This document shows, one piece after another, positions 11,154 through 21,661 of a DNA stretch of 64,000 nucleotides. Made by a program: the position numbers and the translations under genes. Under the pieces are notes generated by a model. That model worked only from the letters and a program-made list of their open reading frames with translations. It was not told the DNA's origin and did no database searches. Source of the stretch: UBA7803 sp041686955 (GTDB taxonomy: Bacteria; Pseudomonadota; Gammaproteobacteria; Pseudomonadales; Azotimanducaceae); NCBI GenBank assembly GCA_041686955.1, contig JAWLCV010000003.1:1-64000 (forward strand). The letters are read 5' to 3'. Position 1 is the stretch's first letter. Every line of letters starts with the position of its first letter.

Positions 11154-11179
11154 GGCGGGGAAGTCTATCAGGTATCGGA

Positions 11180-11294
11180 AGGGAGTCGCTGTCCGCTATC
11201 CGCTGTCCGCTGTCCGCAATCCGCTGGAGGGGTATCGCCAGATCCTGCGACGAGTCTCCTGCGGAAAGCGGATGGCGGAGAGCGGGTAGCGACT
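11180..11294. repeat. Heptamer-armed intergenic repeat, copy C
   Basis: The best-preserved copy. The left arm (about 11185-11225) is five CGCTRTC-type heptamers; the right arm (about 11259-11293) is four to five GCGGANR heptamers. The core carries TCGCCAGATCC (11235-11245). It sits between two minus-strand genes and its end abuts the stop codon of the TPR lipoprotein at 11295. Confidence 0.85.
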
Positions 11295-11786
11295 TTACTC
11301 CGCTCGCTCCAGATCCAACCTCGCGGCTTCCGAATCTCCGAGCCGCTGGAACAGGAGCGCCCGGTTGTAGTACGCGGTGGCCTGGGCATCGCCTTCCAGG
11401 GCGATGGCGCGATCGAGGTCCGCCAGGGCGTCGCGAAGGCGGTTGGCCCGAATCAGCGTGTTGGCGCGGTTGACGTACAGGCCGTCGAGCTCCGGGGCGA
11501 GGTGGATGGCCTTGGCGTGGTCTTCCAGGGCGGCGTCGAGGTCACCGTGGCGGGCCCGCAACAGACCCCGATTCGAGTAGGTGGCGGCCAGGTCCGCCGT
11601 GGCCAGCGGCTGGCGCTCGATGGCCCGGGTACACACCTCCACGTCCGCGGCGTCTCCGCCCCGCAGCGCCGCCAGGTAGCAGAGATAGGCGGGGGACTCG
11701 CTCAGCAGCACGGTTTCCGAGCCGGAGCCGTGACCGGCGCACGCCAACAGCAACAGCGGCAGCGCCGAGGCCCGCGCCCGCTTCAT
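11295..11786 (-). CDS. TPR-repeat lipoprotein
   Basis: A 163-residue secreted lipoprotein: a short basic start, a hydrophobic stretch and the lipobox LLAC at about residues 14-17, followed by three tetratricopeptide repeats (patterns such as YSNRGLLRARHGDLDAALED and YVNRANTLIRANRLRDALAD). TPR proteins act as protein-binding scaffolds; here the location would be the periplasmic face of a membrane. ATGA overlap (11783-11786) with the upstream secreted protein indicates a two-gene unit. Confidence 0.85.
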   Translation of the reverse strand: MKRARASALPLLLLACAGHGSGSETVLLSESPAYLCYLAALRGGDAADVEVCTRAIERQPLATADLAATYSNRGLLRARHGDLDAALEDHAKAIHLAPELDGLYVNRANTLIRANRLRDALADLDRAIALEGDAQATAYYNRALLFQRLGDSEAARLDLERAE

Positions 11787-12376
11787 GGCTGCGTCGCCTC
11801 CCCGGCCCGGGCTTCCAGGTACGGGATGAGCACCAGGTTCAGGATGCCGCGCCCGTACTCGCCGTACCAGATGGAAGGATTGCGGGCGGGCACCGGCATG
11901 TCCCGCTCCCGGGGCACCAGCCGGCGGTCGCGAAGCACGCCCAACGCCAGGCTGAGGCGGTCCTCCTGCAGCAGGTGCGCGCTGGTCCGCGCCCAGCACA
12001 CCATCTCCCGGGAGACCGACTCGGCGTCCCGGGCGCAGCGCAGAGCCTGCACGGTACCCTCCAGCAGATCCAGCGCCTGGCGCTGCTGGTAGGCCCGGGA
12101 AAGGAACAGGCGGGCCCGGCGTTGCGCGGTCGCCGCATCGCCGAGCCGCTCCAGGGCATCCGCCTCCGCCTGCAGCCGTGCCGCCTCCCGGGGGGATTGG
12201 GACGGCACCACGTCCGCCAGCAACTCCACCCGGCGCAGGAGATCGGTCGCGAGCTGGCGGCGCTGCTCCCGGTCGGCGGCATCGAAGGGTCCCGGGTGCA
12301 CGAGATCCCAGGCACTCGGCACCTCGGCGGCGCTGGCCGCCGCCAGCAGCACCACAAGCCATGTGCAGCGCGCCAT
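11783..12376 (-). CDS. Secreted helical protein of unknown function
   Basis: A 197-residue protein with an N-terminal signal peptide (CTWLVVLLAAASAAE) and a largely alpha-helical, Arg/Ala/Leu-rich body. Conserved-looking features are two internal cysteines (ALRCARD and MVCWAR) and a C-terminal NPSIWYGEYGRGILN segment. I do not recognise the family. It is coupled by ATGA to the TPR lipoprotein, so the two probably work together in the envelope. The start at 12376 is chosen because it places the signal peptide at the N terminus. Confidence 0.72.
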   Translation of the reverse strand: MARCTWLVVLLAAASAAEVPSAWDLVHPGPFDAADREQRRQLATDLLRRVELLADVVPSQSPREAARLQAEADALERLGDAATAQRRARLFLSRAYQQRQALDLLEGTVQALRCARDAESVSREMVCWARTSAHLLQEDRLSLALGVLRDRRLVPRERDMPVPARNPSIWYGEYGRGILNLVLIPYLEARAGEATQP

Positions 12377-12431
12377 CAAGAGCGGCTTCTCCGTCCAGAC
12401 CCGCGGCCCGGCCGACGCGGCCCGGCCCGCG

Positions 12432-12460
12432 TTGACAGCTGCGGTCGGTACGCCGAATCT
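12432..12460 (+). promoter_or_regulatory. Possible promoter of the FAH-family gene
   Basis: A perfect TTGACA (12432-12437) lies 17 bp before GAATCT (12455-12460), about 48 bp ahead of the FAH-family start. The -10 is poor, so an activator may be needed. Confidence 0.35.
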
Positions 12461-12507
12461 AGTCCCCCCTCCCGCAAGGGTCAAACCGAACGAATCGAGG
12501 AGGCACG

Positions 12508-13368
12508 TTGCGGTTCCTGACATTTCTCGCCGGCCGGGAGACCCGTTACGGAGCCGTCGTCGACGAGCGGGTGGTGGATCTCTCCGAGCGCATGCCCGAG
12601 TACCCCACCCTGCGCCACGTGCTCGATGCCGGCGCACTGGTGCGGGCCCAGGACGTGGCGGTGAGCGCCTCGGCGGATTTCGACCTCGACGACGTCACCT
12701 ACCTGCCCCCGGTGCCCAACGCCCGCAAGATCGCCTGCATGGGGGCCGTGTACCCCGACCGGGCGCGCCCGCTCTCCGACAGCGAACGCTCCCCGTACCC
12801 GAGCATGTTTCTGCGCACCCGGGAATCCCTGGTCGGCCACGGCCAGAGCGTGCTGAAGCCACCCGAGACCGATCAGCTCGATTACGCCGGCGAGATCGTC
12901 GTGGTAATCGGCAAGGAGGGTCGGCGCATTCCTGAGTCGAGGGCCATGGAGCACATCGCCGGCCTCACCCTGATGAACGAAGGCACGGCCCGGGACTGGA
13001 TGCGCCGCGGCGAGCACGGCGTCACCCAGAGCAAGAACTTCGAGTGCTCGGGGTCCCTCGGGCCCTGGCTCGTGACCCGGGACGAATGCCCGGCGTTGGA
13101 CGAGCTCGTCCTGACGACCCGGGTCAACGGCGAGCTGCGCCAGGAGGGGTTCACCGCCGACGTGCGCTTTCCGTTCACCCGCCTCGTCAGCTACCTGTCC
13201 ACCTTCATGCGGCTCACCCCCGGGGACCTCATCGCCACCGGCACGCCCCGGGGCACCGGCGACGAGCTGACGCCGCCCCGCTACCTGCAGCCCGGGGACA
13301 CGGTCACCATCAGCGTCCCCGGTATCGGCACCCTGGAGAATCCCGTGGAGGCGGAAACGACGGAGTAG
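12508..13368 (+). CDS. Fumarylacetoacetate hydrolase-family protein
   Basis: Metal-dependent C-C hydrolase, decarboxylase or isomerase of the FAH superfamily. The 286-residue protein has the N-terminal cap, a metal-site region around LDYAGEIVVVIGKEG, the TQSKNFECSGSLGPWLVT segment and the C-terminal GDLIATGTPRGTGDELTPP motif. Such enzymes act on acylpyruvates and ring-cleavage products. It starts with TTG at 12508, supported by GAGGAGG about 6 nt upstream. It is alone on the plus strand between two minus-strand blocks. Confidence 0.88.
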   Translation: MRFLTFLAGRETRYGAVVDERVVDLSERMPEYPTLRHVLDAGALVRAQDVAVSASADFDLDDVTYLPPVPNARKIACMGAVYPDRARPLSDSERSPYPSMFLRTRESLVGHGQSVLKPPETDQLDYAGEIVVVIGKEGRRIPESRAMEHIAGLTLMNEGTARDWMRRGEHGVTQSKNFECSGSLGPWLVTRDECPALDELVLTTRVNGELRQEGFTADVRFPFTRLVSYLSTFMRLTPGDLIATGTPRGTGDELTPPRYLQPGDTVTISVPGIGTLENPVEAETTE

Positions 13369-13422
13369 CGAGCCGCCGGCGAGCTGCTAGCGAGCTGCTA
13401 GCGAGCTGCCGGCAGGCTGCGT
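13368..13422. repeat. 11-bp tandem repeat (about five units)
   Basis: Units of the type GCGAGCTGCTA repeat head to tail directly after the FAH-family stop codon. The first, fourth and fifth units are diverged. It lies between convergent genes. I see no coding role. Confidence 0.75.
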
Positions 13423-13453
13423 CGCCCGGCGGCAAACCGGGGGACGCGGCGCG

Positions 13454-14905
13454 CTAGATTCCGCCCATGCACAGGTACTTGATCTCCAGGTAGTCGTCCA
13501 TGCCGTACTTGGAGCCCTCCCGGCCGTTGCCGGACTCCTTCATGCCGCCGAACGGCGCCATCTCGTTGCTGATGATTCCGGCGTTGATGCCGACGATGCC
13601 GTACTGCAGCCCCTCCGCAACCCGCCAGACGCGGCCGAGGTCGCGGGCGTAGAAGTAGGAGGCGAGGCCGAACGGGGTGTCGTTGGCCAGCTCGATGGCC
13701 TGCTCCTCGGTGTCGAAGGGGATGAGCGGCGCCACCGGGCCGAAGATCTCCTCGCGGAACACCCGCATCTCCGGGGTGACCCCGGTGAGCACCGCAGGCT
13801 CCACGAACGCGTCGCCGTTGGCCGCTCGCCGGCCGCCGAGCACCAGCCGGGCGCCCCGCCGGGTCGCGTCCTCCACCATGCCGAGCACCTCGTTGGCCGC
13901 CTCCACGTCGATGAGCGGGCCGATGGTCACGCCCTCCTCGAAACCGTCGCCCACCTTCAGCTCCCGCACCGCCGCAGCCAGCTTCTCGGCGAACGCCTCG
14001 TACACCCCGGACTGCACCAGCATGCGGTTGGCGCACACGCAGGTCTGGCCGGCGTTGCGATACTTGGAGGCGATGGCGCCCTGCACCGCGGCGTCCAGAT
14101 CCGCGTCGTCGAAGACGATGAACGGGGCGTTGCCGCCGAGCTCCATGGTGGTGCGCTTGACGGTCCCGGCACAAGCGCGGATCAGCGCCTTGCCCGTTTC
14201 CGTGGAGCCCGTGAAGGTGAGCTTGCGGATCCTGGGACTGCTCGTCAGGGTGTCGCCGATCTCGCCGGTGCGCCCGGCCACGATGTTGACGACCCCCGGC
14301 GGAATGCCCGCACGATGGGCGAGCTCGGCGATGGCCAGCGCCGACAGGGGTGTGGCGCTGGCCGGCTTGCAAACTACCGTGCAGCCGGCAGCGAGCGCCG
14401 GCCCGATCTTGCGGGTGAGCATGGCGCTGGGGAAGTTCCAGGGCGTGATGCACGCCACCACCCCCACGGGCTCTTTGATGCAGACGATGCGCTTGTCCGC
14501 CGACGGACCGGGAATGGTGTCCCCGTAGACGCGCTTGGCTTCCTCGGCGAACCACTCGAAGAACGCGGCGGCGTAGGCGATCTCGCCCCTGGCTTCCGCC
14601 AGTGGCTTGCCCTGCTCCGCCGTGAGGATGGCAGCGAGGTCGTCCTGGTTCGCCATCATCAGATCGAACAGCCGGCGCAGCAGCACCGAGCGCTCCTTGG
14701 CCGGACGAGCCGCCCAGTCCCGCTGGGCCCGCTCCGCGGCCTCGATGGCCCGTTCGGTCTCCCGCGCGCCGCACTTCGCGACCTCGGCGACAACCGCCCC
14801 TGTTGAGGGGTTCCTGACCTCCGCGGTGGCGCCGTCGCCGGCGTCGATCCAGGCGCCGTCTACGTAGGCCTGGGTGCGTAGCAGGTTCGGATCTCTGAGG
14901 TCCAT
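13454..14905 (-). CDS. gabD: NAD(P)-dependent aldehyde dehydrogenase, succinate-semialdehyde type
   Basis: Oxidises an aldehyde, probably succinate semialdehyde or a similar omega-oxoacid, to the acid. The 483-residue protein has [14 protein letters not shown], cofactor-binding FTGSTETGK, the catalytic glutamate in [16 protein letters not shown], the catalytic cysteine in [11 protein letters not shown] and the C-terminal [20 protein letters not shown] after the catalytic Cys matches the GabD/SSADH branch. It is first of a run of minus-strand catabolic genes (dehydrogenase, ligase, thiolase). The exact aldehyde is not certain. Confidence 0.85.
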   Translation of the reverse strand: MDLRDPNLLRTQAYVDGAWIDAGDGATAEVRNPSTGAVVAEVAKCGARETERAIEAAERAQRDWAARPAKERSVLLRRLFDLMMANQDDLAAILTAEQGKPLAEARGEIAYAAAFFEWFAEEAKRVYGDTIPGPSADKRIVCIKEPVGVVACITPWNFPSAMLTRKIGPALAAGCTVVCKPASATPLSALAIAELAHRAGIPPGVVNIVAGRTGEIGDTLTSSPRIRKLTFTGSTETGKALIRACAGTVKRTTMELGGNAPFIVFDDADLDAAVQGAIASKYRNAGQTCVCANRMLVQSGVYEAFAEKLAAAVRELKVGDGFEEGVTIGPLIDVEAANEVLGMVEDATRRGARLVLGGRRAANGDAFVEPAVLTGVTPEMRVFREEIFGPVAPLIPFDTEEQAIELANDTPFGLASYFYARDLGRVWRVAEGLQYGIVGINAGIISNEMAPFGGMKESGNGREGSKYGMDDYLEIKYLCMGGI

Positions 14906-14939
14906 GGTACTGCTCCTGGTTGGTGGATATGGCTCGATT

Positions 14940-16010
14940 CTACCGCGGCGGATCGGTCATTACCGGGGGGATGGGCACGCCCAGCCTGACGGCCCAGGGC
15001 TCGAGCGCCGCCATGACGCCCGGGTACGGCACGAGCCCCTCCTCGAGCGCTCGCGCGCGCCGCGTCCAGGCCCGCTCGCCCGGCACCCGCACCCGGTGCC
15101 GCGGGTCGTCGGGCGCCGCGCTGCGGCAGGCGTCGAGCACGTGGTCGATCTCCCGCAGGTAATCGTCCCAGGCGCCGAAGGCGCGCGGGTCCACGATCTC
15201 GACGAACACCGAGTTGGCTTCCCCCTCGCCGGCGGCCGCCGAGCGCCCGTGACCGGAAAGCGCCTGGGTCAACACCTCGGTCATCAGGGTGAGCGCGTAG
15301 CCCTTGTGCCCGTGGCCCAGGCCACCGATGGGCATCACCGTGCCGGGCGGCTCGGCCTCCATCACCGCCGGATCGTCCGTTGCCCGCCCCGCGGAATCCT
15401 TCAGGCACGCCTCCGGGAGGCTGCGGCCTTCGCGGCGGGCCCGGGCGATCTGACCGCCGGCGGTGATGGCCATGCTCACGTCGAACAGCAGGGGGGTGCC
15501 GGAGCTCGGGGCGCCGAAGGCCAGAGGATTGTTCGAGAACACCGCCTCCCGCGAACCGAACGGGGCGACGAAACGCTCGTCCGGGGTGCTCGCCACGACG
15601 ATGCCGACGAGCCCGGCCTCCACCACCGGCACCAGGTAGGCCGCCAGCGCCGCCACGTGGGTAGCGCGCCGTACGGTGGCGGCGGCCACGCCGCAGGTCC
15701 GGGCCCGGTTGATCAGCTCCGCCACCGCGCGCTCCACCACGTACGGGCCCGGCAGCAGACGAGCGTCCCAGCAGAACACCGCGGCCCGCTCCGCCACCAC
15801 CTCGGGCTCGCCCCGGGCCCGGGTGTATCCGCTCTCCAGCCACTCGAGATTGCCGGCCACCCGCTGCAGCCCGTGGGTGGTGAAACCGAGCAGATCCGCT
15901 TCCAGGAACACCCGCGCCATGGCGCCGGCCCGCGCAGGCTCGAGCCCCGCGCGGGCGAAGAGCTCGGAGACGAACTCGGAGAGCGCGTCGACGCGGTAGC
16001 GGTCCGCCAT
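14940..16010 (-). CDS. Ldh-family malate/L-lactate-type dehydrogenase
   Basis: A 356-residue NAD(P)-dependent dehydrogenase of the Ldh_2 family (malate, L-sulfolactate, ureidoglycolate and related 2-hydroxyacids), which lacks a classical Rossmann fold. Family landmarks are the early FTTHGLQRV segment with its catalytic-site histidine, the [16 protein letters not shown] loop, and [20 protein letters not shown]. Its ATG overlaps the stop of the upstream ligase by one base, so the two are co-translated. The acid it handles is unknown. Confidence 0.85.
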   Translation of the reverse strand: MADRYRVDALSEFVSELFARAGLEPARAGAMARVFLEADLLGFTTHGLQRVAGNLEWLESGYTRARGEPEVVAERAAVFCWDARLLPGPYVVERAVAELINRARTCGVAAATVRRATHVAALAAYLVPVVEAGLVGIVVASTPDERFVAPFGSREAVFSNNPLAFGAPSSGTPLLFDVSMAITAGGQIARARREGRSLPEACLKDSAGRATDDPAVMEAEPPGTVMPIGGLGHGHKGYALTLMTEVLTQALSGHGRSAAAGEGEANSVFVEIVDPRAFGAWDDYLREIDHVLDACRSAAPDDPRHRVRVPGERAWTRRARALEEGLVPYPGVMAALEPWAVRLGVPIPPVMTDPPR

Positions 16011-17524
16011 CAGTGCACGCCGCGGTCGTGGCCTTCCCAGTAGGGTGCCCGCAGCTCGCGCTTCAGCACCTTGCCGGGACCCGACTTCGGCAGCGGCTCG
16101 ACGCGGATGTCGATGCCCTTGGGAACCTTGTAGCCGGCGATCCGCGTCCTGCAGAAATCGAGGATGGCCTGGGGATTCACGTCGCGAAACTCGTCGCGCG
16201 GCACCACCACGGCCCAGACGGCCTCCCCCCAGCGATCGTCCGGGACGCCGAACGCCGCGGCCTCGAGCACCGCCTCGTGCTGGTACAGCACCTCCTCCAC
16301 CTCGGTGCTGTAGACGTTCTCGCCGCCGGTGACGATCATGTCCTTGCTCCGGTCCACCAGATACAGATAACCCTCGTCGTCCATGTAACCCAGATCGCCC
16401 GTCCAGTAGCCGTGCTCGTCCAGCACCGCCGCGGTCTGCTCCGGCTTGTTCCAGTAGCCCTGCATCACGTTGGGTCCGCGGACCACCACCTCGCCCACCT
16501 CACCGCGCACCACGTCGCGGCCCTCGGGGTTCAGAATGCGGATGTGGTTGCCGAGAATCGGCTGGCCGCAGGAACGGGCGCGGGGGTCTTCCAGCAACCG
16601 ATCTTCCCCCACCAGGGTGGTCGCCAGCGGCGACAGCTCGGTGGCGCCGTAGACCTCCACCAGCTCGGCGCTGGGGAAGGCCCGGGCGCAACGTCTGAGC
16701 ACCCCGGTGGCGATGGGCGAGCCGCCGTGGGCGAGCATGCGCAGGGAAGCGGTGTCGCGCGGCCGGCGGCTCTGAGCCTCGGCCATGGCGGCGAGCATGG
16801 TGGGCACTCCCAGGGTCTCGGTGACCCGGTGACGCTCGATGAGGTCCAGGGCCTGCTCCGGGTCGAAGGCCTCCAGGGTGATCTGGCAACCCGCGGTCCA
16901 GATGCTGCCGAGCACGCCGTTGGAGCCGGCCGCATGAAACAGCGGCGCCATGACGAGAAACCGGTCGTCGGCGCGCTGCGGCACCGTGGCGAGCCAGTGG
17001 AAGGTGTTGGCGATGAGGTTGCGGTGGCTGAGCATCACGCCTTTGGATTTGCCCGTGGTGCCGCCTGTGTAGAACAGCCCCGCCAGGTCGTCCTCGTTCA
17101 CGCCCTCCCCCAGCGCTTCCGGCTGGGCGCCCGCCAGGGCGGAGTCGTAGCGGTCGGGGATGCTGATCACGTGCTCCACCACCGCCGCCAGGCGCCCCGG
17201 ATCACGGTCCGTGATGAGCACCCGGGCGCCGGAATCCTCCAGGGCGTAGGCGAGCTCCGGCTCGGCGTGGCGGGTGTTCAAGGGGACCACCACCCTTCCC
17301 GACGCCGGCACCCCTACGTAGGTCTCCAGGTAGCGATGGCCGTTGCCGGCGAGGATGGCCACCCGTTCGCCGCGGTGCACCCCGAGCGCCGTCAAGGCGC
17401 CGGCGAGCTGCTGGCATCGAAGATGGAACTGCTGGTAGGTGAAGCTCTCGTCGCCGGAAACGACGGCGGTCTTCTCCGGCGCCACCTGAACGGCGCGGCG
17501 CAATGGGTCGGCGAAAGTGTGCAT
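16010..17524 (-). CDS. AMP-forming acyl-CoA synthetase
   Basis: ATP-dependent carboxylic-acid:CoA ligase, 504 residues. It has the P-loop YTGGTTGKSKGVMLSHRNL, the YGATE motif, WTGDLGYMDDEGYLYLVDR and the C-terminal PKSGPGKVLKRELR with the adenylating lysine. It resembles medium/long-chain or aryl-acid ligases of catabolic clusters. I chose ATG 17524; a longer reading adds 49 Arg/Gly-rich residues that do not look like protein. It is coupled to the Ldh-family gene and follows the thiolase across an inverted repeat. Confidence 0.88.
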   Translation of the reverse strand: MHTFADPLRRAVQVAPEKTAVVSGDESFTYQQFHLRCQQLAGALTALGVHRGERVAILAGNGHRYLETYVGVPASGRVVVPLNTRHAEPELAYALEDSGARVLITDRDPGRLAAVVEHVISIPDRYDSALAGAQPEALGEGVNEDDLAGLFYTGGTTGKSKGVMLSHRNLIANTFHWLATVPQRADDRFLVMAPLFHAAGSNGVLGSIWTAGCQITLEAFDPEQALDLIERHRVTETLGVPTMLAAMAEAQSRRPRDTASLRMLAHGGSPIATGVLRRCARAFPSAELVEVYGATELSPLATTLVGEDRLLEDPRARSCGQPILGNHIRILNPEGRDVVRGEVGEVVVRGPNVMQGYWNKPEQTAAVLDEHGYWTGDLGYMDDEGYLYLVDRSKDMIVTGGENVYSTEVEEVLYQHEAVLEAAAFGVPDDRWGEAVWAVVVPRDEFRDVNPQAILDFCRTRIAGYKVPKGIDIRVEPLPKSGPGKVLKRELRAPYWEGHDRGVH

Positions 17525-17579
17525 GGATCTCCCCGGTCCGTGCCCTGACCCGGGGAAGTGTCCCAGATACGCCGGCCGC

Positions 17580-17606
17580 AGGGGAAGCCCGCGCGCGGCT
17601 TCCCCT
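17580..17606. terminator. Perfect 10-bp hairpin between thiolase and ligase genes
   Basis: AGGGGAAGCC and GGCTTCCCCT pair around a 7-nt CGCGCGC loop, just downstream of the minus-strand thiolase. No T-tract follows on either strand, so it could be a pause, RNA-stability or Rho-associated hairpin rather than a classical terminator. Confidence 0.45.
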
Positions 17607-17622
17607 GGGGATCGCGGACCGG

Positions 17623-18786
17623 TCAGATCCGCTCGATGATGGTCCCGGTGCCGAGCCCGCCGCCGCAGCACATGGAGATCAGCCCGTAACGGCCGCCGGA
17701 GCGCTCGAGCTCGTGCAGGGCCGTGGTGATGAGCCGCGCCCCGGTGGAGCCGGTGGGGTGGCCGAGCGCGATGGCGCCGCCATTGGGGTTCACCCGCGCC
17801 GGGTCCGGATTCAGCTCCTTCTCCCAGGCCAGCACCACGGAGGCGAAGGCTTCGTTCACCTCGAACACGTCGATGTCGTCCACCGTCAGTCCAGCTTGAT
17901 CCAGGACCTTGCGGCTGGCGGGAATGGGCCCCTTGAGCATGGTCACGGGATCCACCCCCACCAGCGTGGTGGCGACGATGCGCGCCCGGGGCTTCAGGCC
18001 CAGCTCGTCCACCGCCTTCTGGTTGGCGAGGATCACTACGGCCGCGCCGTCGGATACCTGGGAACTGGTGCCGGCGGTGTGGATCTCCTGCCCGGCCACC
18101 GGGTTCAGCCCCTGCAGCCCTTCCAGGGTGGTGGGACGCGGTCCTTCGTCGCGGCTGACGACCCGGGTCTCGCCCGTGGGTTTACCCTGCTCGTCCAGCA
18201 CGGGAGCTTCCACCGGTACGATCTCGCGGTCGAACCGGCCCTCTTCCATGGCCCGGTTGGCGTTCTGCTGGCTGCGCAGCCCGAACGCGTCCGTGTCCGC
18301 GCGGGTGATCTGGTATTCCTCGGCGATCATGGCCGCGCCCTGAAACTGGCTGGTGGGCTGATAGTGGGAGAAGTAGCTCTCGCCCATGGGCACGCCGTCC
18401 TTCATGTTGGCGCCCAGCGGTACCCGGCTCATCATCTCCACGCCGCAGCACATCACCAGATCTTCCATGCCGGACGCCACCATGGCGGTGCCGAGGGAAG
18501 TGGCCTGCTGGCTCGACCCGCACTGGGAGTCGACGGTGGTGGCGGCCACTTCCTCGGGCAGGCCCTGGGACAACCAGGCGATGCGGGCGACGTTGAACGA
18601 TTGCTCCCCCACCTGGGAAACGCAGCCGCCGATGACCTGGCCGATCCTGGCCGGGTCGACGCCGCTGCGCTCGAGCGCCGCCTTCTGCACGGCGCCCAGC
18701 AGATCCGCCGGCTTCAGGCCCGCCAGGCCCTTGCCGCGTTTGCCGATGGGGCTGCGAACCGCCTCGATGATGTAGACGTTTTCCAT
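17623..18786 (-). CDS. Thiolase (acetyl-CoA C-acyltransferase)
   Basis: Thiolytic cleavage or condensation of 3-ketoacyl-CoA. The 387-residue protein shows the nucleophilic Cys89 in DSQCGSSQQ, the catalytic His343 in GHPTGSTGARL and Cys373 in MCCGGGLG. The SSQQ sequence after the active cysteine differs from the CGSGMKA type of biosynthetic PhaA and is found in thiolases of degradative acyl-CoA clusters. Start 18786 removes a non-conserved 21-residue extension. It is followed by the acyl-CoA ligase gene, suggesting a shared beta-oxidation-like route. Confidence 0.9.
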   Translation of the reverse strand: MENVYIIEAVRSPIGKRGKGLAGLKPADLLGAVQKAALERSGVDPARIGQVIGGCVSQVGEQSFNVARIAWLSQGLPEEVAATTVDSQCGSSQQATSLGTAMVASGMEDLVMCCGVEMMSRVPLGANMKDGVPMGESYFSHYQPTSQFQGAAMIAEEYQITRADTDAFGLRSQQNANRAMEEGRFDREIVPVEAPVLDEQGKPTGETRVVSRDEGPRPTTLEGLQGLNPVAGQEIHTAGTSSQVSDGAAVVILANQKAVDELGLKPRARIVATTLVGVDPVTMLKGPIPASRKVLDQAGLTVDDIDVFEVNEAFASVVLAWEKELNPDPARVNPNGGAIALGHPTGSTGARLITTALHELERSGGRYGLISMCCGGGLGTGTIIERI

Positions 18787-18823
18787 GGATTGCTTCCGCT
18801 GACTGAAAATCGAGCCAGCGATT

Positions 18824-20551
<1,728 letters not shown>

Positions 20552-20622
20552 GACCCGTCCCCCACTGAACGTTCCGGTTATAGGGACCTGACGGCGCGCC
20601 GTCAAACGGCGGCGAGGATGGC

Positions 20623-21087
20623 TCAGTGGGAGTGGCCGTGCTCCAGCTCGTCCGGCGTCGCCTCGCGCACGTCCTCGACCTTCACGTCGAAGTGCAGCAC
20701 CTCGCCCGCCAGCGGATGGTTGGCGTTGAGGGTGGCGGTGCCGTCGCCGATGGCGTCCACCTTCAGATTCTGCACCCGGCCGTCGGGCGCCCGGGATTGC
20801 AGCGCCATGCCCACGTGCAGGTTCTCGATGCCGTCGAGCACCTCCAGGGGCACGTCCTGAATGAGCTCCGGGTTCACTTCCCCGTACGCTTCCTCCGGCT
20901 GGATGGTGGCCTGGAACTGATCGCCCGGCTCACGGCCCTCCAGCTCGCGCTCGAGGCCGGGAATCAGGCCCTGGGTGCCGTGAAGATACTTGAGCGGCTC
21001 CTGACCGCGGGAGGAGTCCAGCTCCTGGCCTTGGCCGTCGGTGAGGGTGTAATGGATGGAAACCACCCGTTGATTGGCGACTTTCAT
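20623..21087 (-). CDS. slyD: FKBP-type peptidyl-prolyl isomerase, SlyD-like
   Basis: Prolyl isomerase and chaperone of the cytoplasm. The 154-residue protein has a split FKBP domain (YTLTDGQGQELDSS at the start, NANHPLAGEVLHFDVKV near the end) around the inserted IF chaperone domain (about residues 75-130). The NHPLAG motif is diagnostic for SlyD/FkpB relatives. The C terminus HGHSH is a very short remnant of the His-rich metal-binding tail of E. coli SlyD, so nickel handling is doubtful. It stands alone, upstream of a divergent membrane-protein gene. Confidence 0.9.
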   Translation of the reverse strand: MKVANQRVVSIHYTLTDGQGQELDSSRGQEPLKYLHGTQGLIPGLERELEGREPGDQFQATIQPEEAYGEVNPELIQDVPLEVLDGIENLHVGMALQSRAPDGRVQNLKVDAIGDGTATLNANHPLAGEVLHFDVKVEDVREATPDELEHGHSH

Positions 21088-21246
21088 GATCGGCTCCTGG
21101 AAGTGAAACGGTGGATTGGGACAGCGGAGCGAATGCCCCGGCTAGGCGTGTAGGCCTCCATGATGCCCGCATCCGCCGGCAGATGCCAACCCGAGCGGGT
21201 GCTCGGCGCGAGCACGGGCGCGGTCGCTCGTAGTACACTTTCCTGC

Positions 21247-21642
21247 ATGCGCGGCATCCTCATCCGAATCCTCATCACCGGTCTCGGGCTGTGGCTCGCA
21301 ACGGTGCTGATCCCGGGGGTGGAAGCCGCCGGCGCGGGGGCGGTGCTGTGGGCCGCCGTCCTGCTGGGGCTGGTGAACGCCGTGGTGCGCCCCCTGGTGG
21401 TACTGCTCACCCTGCCCCTCACCCTGCTCAGCCTCGGCGGCTTCCTCCTGGTGATCAACGCCGGCATGCTGGCCCTGGTGGCCTGGCTGCTGGAGGGCTT
21501 TCAGGTAGCGGGATTCTTCTCCGCCTTGTTCGGCAGCATCGTGGTCAGCCTCACCTCCTGGCTCGCCTCCTCCTACATCGGCCCCAGCGGCCGCTACGAG
21601 GTGCTCGTGTTTCAGGCCAGGCGCACGCCGCCGGGGCCCTGA
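21247..21642 (+). CDS. Four-helix small membrane protein (phage holin family 4/DUF360 type)
   Basis: A 131-residue protein with four hydrophobic helices and the family patterns LGLVNAVVRPLVVLLTLPLTLL and FLLVINAGMLALVAWLLEGF. This family is annotated as mycobacterial 4-TM holin but is widespread in bacterial chromosomes with unknown function; no phage genes are nearby, so lysis is unlikely. ATG 21247 is chosen because an upstream extension is not hydrophobic. A TACACT -10 (21234-21239) lies only 8 bp before the start, implying a very short leader. Confidence 0.82.
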   Translation: MRGILIRILITGLGLWLATVLIPGVEAAGAGAVLWAAVLLGLVNAVVRPLVVLLTLPLTLLSLGGFLLVINAGMLALVAWLLEGFQVAGFFSALFGSIVVSLTSWLASSYIGPSGRYEVLVFQARRTPPGP

Positions 21643-21661
21643 ACGGCGCTCCGGGCGCGGA

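Noticed and set aside
21247..21642. Prophage lysis holin
   Set aside because: The family name mentions holin, but no other phage gene is near and the family is common in chromosomes.
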